A DNA stretch of 10,000 bases from Euperipatoides rowelli (taxonomy: Eukaryota; Onychophora; Udeonychophora; Euonychophora; Peripatopsidae): the NCBI GenBank assembly GCA_003024985.2, contig PXIH01S0015569.1. One strand, given 5' to 3'. Shown piece by piece: positions 1-6,691 of the stretch (its first letter is position 1; each line of letters starts with the position of its first letter). The notes under the pieces were generated by a model. That model did not search any database and was not told the origin of the DNA. It saw only the letters and a list, made by a program, of their open reading frames with translations. Both the position numbers and the translations under genes were made by a program.

Positions 1-160
1 GCGGCTGATTCAGATCTGAGACAGCCTAAAAACTACACCACATTTCATAATAATTAATATTAAGTATTTATATAAAGATATCATATTTAAATGCATTTTA
101 TAAGAAAAAACTATTCCGCTAAGCGGAGTATTTCAAATTAGTTTCCGCGGCGAACGTATT

Positions 161-445
161 AAACCCTTGGACTGATCTAGACCAAATTTGGTATAGTTAC
201 TCTGTAGGACCCAATGCAAAATATAGGCTATCGTTAAACTTGGACACACCACTGCTGCACAAGCACAAACAGTTTTCCTTAGAAGTTGAGATTAACTCAG
301 GAATTTTTACATTCTATACACTCTTAAACCCTTGGACTGATCTAGACCAAATTTGGCATAGTTACACTCTAGGACCCAGTGCAAAATATAGGCTATCATT
401 AGACATGAACATATCACTGCTGCACAGGCTCAGACAGCTTTCTTA
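161..445 (+). repeat. Two-copy tandem repeat, 165-bp period, open in one frame
   Basis: Copy 1 starts at 161 and copy 2 at 326, both with aaacccttggactgatctag. Over the first ~118 bp I count about 15 differences (roughly 87 % identity). Similarity fades after the run around 275-280 in copy 1 and 440-445 in copy 2. The period is a multiple of three, and one frame stays open from 123 to the stop at 489-491. Both copies therefore read a similar peptide, with NPWTDLDQIW near each start followed by GPxAKYRLSL. I recognise no protein family in it. There is no good start codon before copy 1; the first ATG is at 240, inside copy 1. Many differences change the amino acid, so there is no sign of protein-level constraint. 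The most likely reading is a duplicated segment of a non-coding interspersed repeat; a fragment of a repetitive protein or exon is possible but unsupported. Confidence 0.8.
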
Positions 446-491
446 TAACTTGGGGTTATTTTTTATTTGGAATGTTCTAGGAAGCACATAA

Positions 492-974
492 TAAAACCCG
501 ATTTCAATCATTATCTACATAATTTAAGGATAAGTCACCAATATTTGTAAATCAATTTACTCAAATGGACAATTTATATTATGTCTTTGCCCTAAAAGAT
601 GAAAACACAGAACAAATGTGCATATGTTTTGTTTATACGTTGCATAGCAAATACAATGAAGTTTAATTAAAATGTAGATCATATGAACATCTTTATATAC
701 TGTGTATATTTTCATCTGATTTTTGAACTGTAAAACACACACACAAACAGCAGCAATATACAAAGTATAGGCTATTCTTACTAAAATTAACAAGTCAGGA
801 AAGAGTAAAGTTTTTCAAAATTTAAATGAGTGACAGACATAAAGCCAAACCAATTTGAAATTCACACCATTTCTAAGACTTTTAGAGATGAACTTATGCA
901 TAATTTTTTAGCATCTGCCTAGCAAGTATTACAGCTCCATTTAGTCCTAAAATGACCATTAATTAATGGTTGGG
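492..974. other. A+T-rich stretch without recognisable feature
   Basis: No credible gene, RNA or mobile-element signature is visible. A 78-codon minus-strand frame (557-793) has a composition typical of chance A+T-rich translation. A short CA run (734-747) is the only simple repeat. Confidence 0.5.
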
Positions 975-1008
975 CCATGGTGTAAGAATTAATATTCTTA
1001 TACCATGG
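975..1008. repeat. Near-perfect palindrome (15-bp arms)
   Basis: The left arm ccatggtgtaagaat (975-989) pairs with the right arm attcttataccatgg (994-1008) at 14 of 15 positions, leaving a 4-nt loop. It lies at the upstream edge of the dispersed repeat copy that continues to about 1120, so it may be part of that repeat family. No terminator or gene context is present. Confidence 0.75.
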
Positions 1009-1120
1009 ATTGGGCTGATAGAAAGTGTGTAAAAAATAAAAATGATCGAACAGGTTTATTACATTTTTGATTATCATTAGAGTTGGGGCATTGTTATTTA
1101 TTATCTAGTAGGAGTTACGG
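990..1120 (+). repeat. Dispersed repeat, copy A
   Basis: This stretch resembles 2278-2400 in the same orientation. Shared blocks in the same order are a version of ttctta..catggatt, then caggtttatt (1051-1060), ttatcatta (1071-1079), ttggggcat, and ctag(t/c)agga. The block from caggtttatt to ttggggcat matches at roughly 35 of 42 positions, with small indels on either side. No coding potential is seen. It is probably an old non-autonomous transposon or SINE-like family, but no diagnostic ends can be assigned. Confidence 0.6.
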
Positions 1121-1217
1121 CTCATTTATACTTCTAGCAATATTCAGCCATTTTGTAAAAATGGATAGCTTTTGGTAAGATCATGCACACTGTTGCAGTC
1201 AGGCTTGCTCAATTAAA

Positions 1218-1298
1218 AGATGGAGAGCCATCCTTCATCATCCGTAATTATTGAAAAATTCAAACTTTTACGAAGACATATCCGCTGGTTCTCCATCT
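1218..1298. repeat. Short inverted pair, 12-bp arms
   Basis: Bases 1218-1229 (agatggagagcc) are complementary to 1287-1298 (ggttctccatct) at 11 of 12 positions, 57 bp apart. Weak similarity may continue outward (caattaa on the left, ttgttaa on the right). This could be a small foldback element, but chance is not excluded. Confidence 0.35.
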
Positions 1299-1914
1299 TG
1301 TTAACCCTTGAACCAATCATATCTTAGGTTTTCTAAGTAGAGGGCAGCACACTATTGTTTTTATCGCAAATGATTTAGTTTGAAAACATCGTATTTGAAA
1401 ATGGATTTTCATAAAGCAGTAAACAAAGTAAAACTAAAATATTTTACAAAATACTAGACGTTTATTGGAATTCATTTTGATGTGTAAAACTAAAAACCAT
1501 AACAAACTGTTGGAAATAAGAGAAGGAATATGATTGGCTATTGTATAGAGCAATTTCATTGATTATGAGTCCAAGCCTGCAGAAAACTATGAACTCATTT
1601 CTACATACATAATCTCCATTTATGAGATGGATTAAAATGGATCGGAGCCCTGTACTTTAAAATCGTAAATAAGCTTTTAGGGCAGCATTGGCATGGAAGT
1701 TAGGATTGCAAATAAAAAAAATCAAACAGCTGAGCATTTGTCATGTTATTTCCAGTCTTTCAACATTGGTTGGTTTTAGACTAAAAGGAGTTGTGTGATG
1801 CTTGTTGATCAACTGCAAGTCAGAGTAACAAGAGTTATATTGTGGATGGATAATTGGACAGAAATTCAAATGTGTATATGGCTGGGTTATAGGGAATAGT
1901 GGTAGGAGAAAAAT
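1299..1914. other. Stretch without recognisable feature
   Basis: I see no gene, RNA gene or mobile-element signature on either strand. Stops are frequent in all frames. Confidence 0.5.
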
Positions 1915-2177
1915 GGTTAAGTTCCGTTATCTCCCCACCAAAATGGGCTGACATATTGCTGATGGACATAAGTTAAAATTATTAAAATCGGTACTCAGCA
2001 AAAGATTATTTCACCTCTAGATTATTCTAGGGTTCAGGGTTATAGTAAGGTTAAGACTGTAAATAAAATATACTAAAATTGGCAAGAAAAAATACTAATG
2101 TCACACGCTACTACATTTTAGTTGTCATGCGACTCCTAACGTTAAATATGCTGGTGGGCAGATAACGGAATCTGACC
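1915..2177. mobile_element. Candidate short DNA transposon (MITE) with 26-bp terminal inverted repeats
   Basis: The left end 1915-1940 and the reverse complement of the right end 2152-2177 match at 22 of 26 positions. The inner 19 bp (ttccgttatctccccacca against its partner) differ at one position. The element is about 263 bp, has no open frame of note, and carries a degenerate run of agggtt/aaggtt near 2028-2060. Possible target duplications are gaaaaat before the left end and gaaaaaa after the right end (6 of 7), which is weak evidence in A-rich DNA. The right end also contains a small internal hairpin, gataacg (2161-2167) with cgttatc (2186-2192). Superfamily is not assigned. A chance 18/19 inverted match at this spacing is unlikely, so a terminal-inverted-repeat element is a fair reading. 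Confidence 0.6.
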
Positions 2178-2277
2178 GAAAAAAACGTTATCTAAAATGT
2201 TTTCTAGGATAGTTTGATTGTTGTCGAACTTTTGGATTTTAAGTCATAATTTGACAAACATACATAGTGTCTTCTAA

Positions 2278-2400
2278 GCAATCTTATCATCATGGATTAC
2301 TAAGAAACCAACCACTGAAAAGCAGGTTTATTCCAATTATTAATTATCATTAAGATTGGGGCATAATAATTTGCATAAATTACCTAGCAGGATTTAGGGT
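2278..2400 (+). repeat. Dispersed repeat, copy B
   Basis: This is the partner of 990-1120, in direct orientation about 1.3 kb away. It contains atcttatcatcatggatt, caggtttatt (2323-2332), ttatcattaagattggggca and ctagcagga. The candidate MITE at 1915-2177 lies between the two copies. Confidence 0.6.
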
Positions 2401-3571
2401 GAAGATTGGAATGTAAATAAACATGAGATAAGTTTGCTCCGCAGACACTAGTTATCTATGTATCATCACTACACTAATAATTATTTAACCCTTATCTTTT
2501 CTGACTAACTTCGAACCATGAAGCGAGCATATGTTCACATTCTACCTTTTTTAAAAAAAAATCATTTAAATCTGTTTTATAGTAATTTATTATATTATAA
2601 AAGAAGAATTTTGTAGTAATTTATTTTAATTGTTTCTAATTCGTATTAATTTATCTGTTTGGATATAATTTATTTCTACAAGTAACAATTTATTATTATT
2701 ATTTTTTGTAAAAAATATTAATCGTAATTTCGTTATCTCTTTTCAATTATTTCAATTAAAGGTATTAATATTTAGCTTTTTTTTTTTTATATGCAAATCT
2801 AGACACGCCAAGATTTAAACCTGTGATAAATTTGTTAATTGCCTTTACATACACCTCATAACGACAGTCATTTTATTTTGTACTAAAGCATTGACAATAT
2901 TATAAAACTAATAAATGCTTAAGAAAAATCGTGACATGTTTCCACTGTACGTATATTAGTTTGGGTGGAGTTGTTTAAAACTTGCATGTCATTTTAACGC
3001 CCTCGGCTTGAAATTATTAATATCCGGTTCTTATAGTTAAAAATTAATGAAATAAAAAACAAAACAAAAAAAAAAAACAGATTTATAATTAACTCAATTA
3101 TAAAAAATATCTGAATAATTTAGGAATCAAAATAATTAGTTAAAAATGTATTTATTTTGCAGTGGAACTTTTCGTATTTTTATTTTTAGGAAGATTTCGT
3201 GATAATATATTCTTTCTATAATTTCTAAAGAATAGAGACGATCAATTATTAAAAAAAAAAGTTAAAAAAAAAAAAGATAGGATAATAGTTGAATGCATTT
3301 ATTATTTTTGAATAGAATGGCACGAATAGGAGTACATTTCCTCTCAAATTATTTTAAACCTTGGGAGTTATCTATTTTGACAAAGGGGATTACATCCTTT
3401 AATTTATATTTTATTTATAAACAAAATAAAAAAAACCACATATCGATATCAAATATGGTAGCCTACATTAAAAGTAAATAACTATAGAGTATTATGTTAT
3501 GTAGACAAATCATATTCAGAATAGCAGCCTGTCGTGAAATATCTATGAAGTTTATATATAGATTATATAAC
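2401..3571. other. Long low-complexity A+T-rich stretch, no gene
   Basis: This stretch is extremely A+T-rich, with homopolymer runs (for example 3066-3077 and 3248-3276). Variants of taatttat recur five or so times between 2583 and 2695 at irregular spacing. A 62-codon plus-strand frame at 3293-3481 has no recognisable motif and biased composition. I see no RNA gene or promoter signal that I would defend. Confidence 0.5.
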
Positions 3572-3650
3572 CAGGGCAGACTCCAGGGGTGAGCACATGA
3601 GGCACAGACTTTGGTCCGCAAGATATTTTGAGTGATAAAATGTAGGAAAA
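3572..3650. mobile_element. Possible hAT-like transposon terminus (fragment)
   Basis: A relatively G+C-rich block begins cagggcagactccagggg and continues with gagcacatgaggcac and a ggtccgcaag-like segment. Many animal hAT-type elements begin with CAGGG followed by such G-rich, gcac-containing sequence; I am relying on memory of that general pattern. No matching inverted end was found nearby, so at best this is one end of a broken element. Confidence 0.3.
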
Positions 3651-3771
3651 TAAATATAAATATGTCTCAAAATATACTTTTCATTTTATTCTTTATTTAT
3701 TTCTTGTCTCTAACCAATTCTGCTTTTAGTCATTTTAAACATATTTATTTATTTATTTAATTTTAATTGAT

Positions 3772-3787
3772 TAGGACTATAGTCCTA
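3772..3787 (-). repeat. 16-bp perfect palindrome in LINE 3' UTR
   Basis: The sequence taggactatagtccta equals its own reverse complement and can fold as a 6-bp stem with a TATA loop. It sits between the ORF stop (3820-3822) and the AATA tail (3741-3760). In several LINEs of the CR1/L2 group a 3' stem-loop is recognised by the element's own RT to start reverse transcription. A similar role here is inference from position. Confidence 0.65.
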
Positions 3788-3819
3788 CTACAATGTAAAC
3801 ACAAAATATGATACATAAA

Positions 3820-4800
3820 TCAATACACATGAGGTATTTTTACAAAATCTACGTGACCACATAAATATTGATTTAATAAATCTTTAAATTGAGCAAAAGA
3901 ATTGGAACAGACAATTTGACCATGCAGGTAAACCATTCCACCATTTTGTAGACCTATGAAAAATTGTTTTACTGTATCTTGTTTTATGGTAGAATGTTGT
4001 CTAATTTGGTAATTTGTAACTTATATTTGAGACCTTTAAAACCAGATCGATCTACTGGAAAAAAAAATTTGATCACAATTTTGTTTAATTCCAATGTGAT
4101 TAAACATGAAAATGAGATCGCCATGTATATGTTTTTGAGTTGGTGACATAATGCCATCCAATAATTCTAGTCTTTTTTTATAATCAGTAAAATATAGACC
4201 ATTTATCATTTTAGTAAAACGTCTAAACTGACCTTCCAATTTCCGCAAGTCCAATTTGTACAAAACAAGGAAGGAAGTAAAACAATAATCATAATATGGC
4301 TGTATAAAAGCAGCATATAAAATTTTAAATGTTTCTATAGTTATATATTTTATCAAATTTCTCAACATAATTATAATGAAAAAGTGAAACTCTTGTCAAA
4401 AAAAAAAAACACCTAATTCTTTATGAGAATCCTGACCCTGAATAACTACATCACTCACTGTATAAATATGATCTGTAACTCTATTACCAAATCTTATAAA
4501 CACAGTTTTTTGTTTATCTATAATGAAACATTTTTGGAAAACCAATTTACAATTCTGCCAATATCTAACTGCAAAATCAATTCATCTTGAGATCCTTAAA
4601 TTTCTCTCATAATCTTAATATCGTCCGGCATATGACACTGTACCAGATGACAACTCCTGGACTAAATCCACAAGATATATATTAAAAAAAAAAGAAGTGG
4701 ACAATATTGCTCCTTGTGGAAAGCCACAGAAATTGTCATATACATCACAAACAACATTATTCATTATTACCTGTATTTATCTATTTTCCAAATATTCAAT
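3820..4800 (-). pseudogene. Reverse transcriptase (distal half) of CR1/L2-like LINE, decayed
   Basis: In minus-strand order the sequence reads YLENR (about 4781-4794), corresponding to the YLxxR segment before RT motif B. Next is GFPQGA (4708-4725), the motif B PQG loop. The catalytic YADD region follows at 4619-4635 but is split between two frames by what looks like a one-base insertion in a run of G. After it come LQLDIGRIVNW (near 4560-4590) and an open stretch of 110 codons (4368 to 4036) containing LYAAFIQPYYDYC, LEGQFRRFTKMINGL and HGDLIFMFNHI. These match the thumb/C-terminal pattern of CR1, L2 and Jockey-group LINEs. WNGLPA (3923-3940) and FAQFKDLLNQYL (3862-3897) complete the usual C-terminal signature before the stop. 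Several frameshifts and internal stops make it non-functional. Family group is fairly secure; the exact clade is not. Confidence 0.85.
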
Positions 4801-4880
4801 TCATCACATTTTTTTATGGGTAACTGTCCCATAGTAACTTTATTGTGTGAAAAGAACTTGATTACAATAAAACAAAAAAG

Positions 4881-5095
4881 TTAGATTAAATATCGATTAA
4901 CATTATTTTTCAAAAATTTTAACTATCACTACATATTCTTAAGAGTAAGCTACAAGAAAAACAAATCATGAAATAGATATAATAAATCTTAAAAGGTTCA
5001 AGATTCAAGTCTAAAAATTATTAAACAAAAGGACATAAACAAATTATTCCAATTGTTTTACTTTTCAAACATCTTCTTGTGCAAGATGAGTTAAG
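4881..5095. other. Spacer between the two LINE relics
   Basis: This probably comprises the 3' UTR of the L1/Tx1-like element and perhaps the eroded 5' edge of the CR1-like element. No clear poly(A) tail, target duplication or open frame marks the junction. Confidence 0.4.
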
Positions 5096-6109
5096 TCATT
5101 TTGATAAACTTTCTTGATCTCTCCTATAAAATAAGGCCAAAAGTCTTAGTTTGGCTCTGTTAAAGATATAAAATTTTCTTACTTTCTAACAGGAAAAAAA
5201 TGGAACAAACAATTAAGGGGAAAAAAACTCCTTCTGCCTTAACACAACTTGAACAAGAGATAACAAACCTAAATTATTCATTTGTATTTCTGTAAAAAAA
5301 AAATTGTTATGAAATTCATGAAAATATCTACAGGCAACTAAAATATGATTGATATCCTCATCTTCTTGACAATATAAACTGTTAACATTTACATCTAAGT
5401 GATATTTGCTTTGCATAGATTCATTGGTGGAAAAGTCATAGATATTAGATGGGTAAAATTGTTCTTTAAAATTTTAAACAAATGCATTAACAATTTACTT
5501 TTATTAGTTGAAATAATATCATTAACAATTACATTGATACACATTTTATATGTAACTGGAAACAAGGAAGTATAATTGATTTTTCTAGCTATATCTCGTG
5601 GAGGCGTGTCTGTAGGCTGTATATGTAAGTAATGTTGTGTAATAGCCTTAAATCTTAAATACTGTATGTCTGTTTGCAATCAGGTGTATGTCTGAAAGGC
5701 ATAACACCTGATTGTACAAAATATTGACATTAAGTCATGCAAGCTAAGTCCTCCTTTATCAATTGGAAGACAAATAACCTTTTGACTTATTGGAAACCAA
5801 TTTTTTCCTCAGAATATTTTGTTAACTAGTGAGTATAATCACAATTTAAATTTTTTTGTAAAAAAAAAAACAATGAGTACATAGTAATACAGCTTGGAAA
5901 ACAAATAGCAATAAATAATTTTTACTTTTGTCAACAGAGATAAATATTTATTCTTGAATCTGAATTGAACTTGAATAAACTGATCCTCCAAAAATACTTG
6001 CAACTTATGTCTCATGCTTATTCTAATAAAGGGATGCATCAAACCTAAAACTTTATTTGGAAGTGATGGATTATAAGTGACACACACTATGGGAACCATA
6101 CTTATGTTT
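5096..6109 (-). pseudogene. Connection and C-terminal region of L1/Tx1-like ORF2, decayed
   Basis: An 86-codon open piece (6099 to 5839) ends with SLLTKVKI and FSKLYYYV, matching the 'sL.GKv.ii...l.skL.Y' region after the L1/Tx1 RT palm. DKGGLSLHDL (5731-5760) is the 'GGLgL.dl' motif preceded by PI, as expected. A hairpin (5677-5714) then interrupts. A 94-codon piece (5679 to 5395) covers the variable connection. CQEDEDINHILVAC (5371-5330) fits the C-terminal 'CxxC-x7-H-x4-C' motif of L1/Tx1 elements; the first Cys is replaced (Ser at the expected place in NSLYC). An RAKLRLLALF-like tail leads to a stop at 5096-5098. A frameshift lies at about 5395-5416. Confidence 0.75.
5677..5714. repeat. 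Hairpin inside LINE relic
   Basis: The left arm caatcaggtgtatg (5677-5690) pairs with cataacacctgattg (5700-5714), with a single bulged base and a 9-nt loop. It sits just after the GGLSL connection motif and carries in-frame stops, so it is not original coding sequence or arose by a local templated mutation. No TTAA or other target duplication is evident at its edges. Confidence 0.75.
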
Positions 6110-6348
6110 TTTGAGTGTTAAATATTGAACCCGTTCTTTCAGTTAGAATTAGTAATTGTAAACACCCTTGGAATGTCTCCAGAATTTCTAATAATAATGA
6201 AAGTATAGTCATTCACATCTGCAAATGCTGTAATCTTATGTTGATAATTTGGTCATTTTAAGCCTAAATTAAGATGGACTAAATCATTAACACGTCGACT
6301 GTTGGACAATATTTCCAATATGCACCCCAGATATTAAATTCATATTAA

Positions 6349-6614
6349 CAATATGCTGATGACTAGGATCCACTTCATCAGCATATTGGTGAAGGTTCAT
6401 CTGGCTTGGAACCGAGTCATCAGCAGTCAATGTGTTAAGAGAATTTACATATAATGCACCAATCTTTTGCATTATATGTAAATTCTCTTAACACATTGAC
6501 TGCTGATGACTCGGTTCCAAGCCAGATGACAAATTTGGCTTGGAACTGCTGATGACTCGGTTCCAAGCCAAATTTGTCATCTGGCTTGGAACCGAGTCAT
6601 CAGCAGTCAATGTG
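6349..6614. mobile_element. TTAA-bounded palindromic MITE (piggyBac-like by target site)
   Basis: The 266-bp insertion is flanked by TTAA at 6345-6348 and 6615-6618. Its ends are inverted: the left end is caatatgctgatgactagg, and the right end read inward on the other strand is cacattgactgctgatgac, sharing ctgatgact and the following (a/c)gg(a/t)tcc with a two-base offset. Two further TTAA sites (6435-6438, 6488-6491) divide it into an 86-bp unit (6349-6434), a 49-bp spacer and a 123-bp unit (6492-6614). Removing the insertion plus one TTAA takes out 270 bp, a multiple of three. The minus-strand RT frame then runs without interruption from LALYVNSLN into MNLISGVHIG, segments that are neighbours in L1/Tx1 RTs. 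Precise TTAA duplication is the hallmark of piggyBac transposases. The ends here do not start with the usual CCY, so the superfamily is inferred. No transposase is encoded. Confidence 0.75.
6397..6529. repeat. Perfect 62-bp inverted repeat, 9-nt loop
   Basis: Bases 6397-6458 are the exact reverse complement of 6468-6529. The loop is ccaatcttt. The inner ~20 bp of each arm (6439-6458 and 6468-6487) are LINE flank sequence, lying outside the TTAA sites at 6435-6438 and 6488-6491; the outer part is transposon sequence. DNA of this kind can extrude as a cruciform. Confidence 0.9.
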
Positions 6615-6638
6615 TTAAGAGAGTTTACATATAATGCA
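6468..6638. repeat. 79-bp inverted repeat, 13-nt loop, sharing an arm with the preceding one
   Basis: Bases 6468-6546 match the reverse complement of 6560-6638 with one mismatch (a against g in gaatttac/gagtttac). The loop 6547-6559 with the next 10 bases repeats 6501-6523 (tgctgatgactcggttccaa, then gcc) in direct orientation. Together with 6397-6529 the same 62-bp module occurs three times in plus, minus, plus order (6397, 6468, 6577). Confidence 0.9.
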
Positions 6639-6642
6639 AGAG

Positions 6643-6691
6643 ATTGGTACTGAGGGATGAACATTGTACCACTCCCCTCCTCAGTACCAAT
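6643..6691. repeat. 13-bp perfect inverted repeat over RT motif B
   Basis: The arm attggtactgagg (6643-6655) pairs perfectly with cctcagtaccaat (6679-6691) around 23 nt. It lies outside the TTAA-bounded insertion and within the LINE reading frame at motif B. It is either chance or a templated mutation in the decayed copy. Confidence 0.7.

Larger units (their letters stand above)
3741..4880 (-). mobile_element. 5'-truncated CR1/L2/Jockey-group LINE relic
   Basis: On the minus strand this element reads from about 4880 down to its A-rich simple tail, complement of atatttatttatttatttaa (3741-3760), i.e. (AATA)n. It contains the distal half of a reverse transcriptase ORF, a stop at 3820-3822 and a 3' UTR of about 60-80 nt. 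CR1-group and related LINEs commonly end in short microsatellite tails and are usually truncated at the 5' end, as here. The 5' boundary is not sharp; recognisable coding similarity begins near 4794. The element lies immediately downstream of, and in the same orientation as, the L1/Tx1-like relic at 5096-8518, with about 200 bp of unassigned DNA between. The two belong to different LINE groups and are separate insertions. Confidence 0.8.

Noticed and set aside
114-127. Short palindrome tccgctaagcgga
   Set aside because: 6-bp arms with a one-base centre are too short to mean much without context.
557-793. 78-codon minus-strand frame
   Set aside because: Composition is typical of chance A+T-rich translation, with no motif, context or start signal.
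2028-2060. agggtt/aaggtt run suggestive of telomere-like repeat
   Set aside because: Only a few imperfect units, inside the candidate MITE; not an interstitial telomere array.
3293-3481. 62-codon plus-strand frame
   Set aside because: Short, no recognisable motif, embedded in low-complexity DNA.
3964-4146. 60-codon plus-strand frame
   Set aside because: It is antisense to the well-supported CR1/L2-like RT C-terminus.
5839-6099. Minus-strand 86-codon frame with VTYNPSLPN, first suspected as a Penelope-like (GIY-YIG linker) fragment
   Set aside because: It sits exactly between RT motif C and the GGLSL motif of the L1/Tx1-like relic, and its SLLTKVKI and FSKLYYYV segments fit that element's connection region. 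One LINE explains all of it.
6350-6400. QYADE on the minus strand, resembling a YADD catalytic box
   Set aside because: It lies within the inserted palindromic element; the real motif C remnant is FAD at about 6217-6225.
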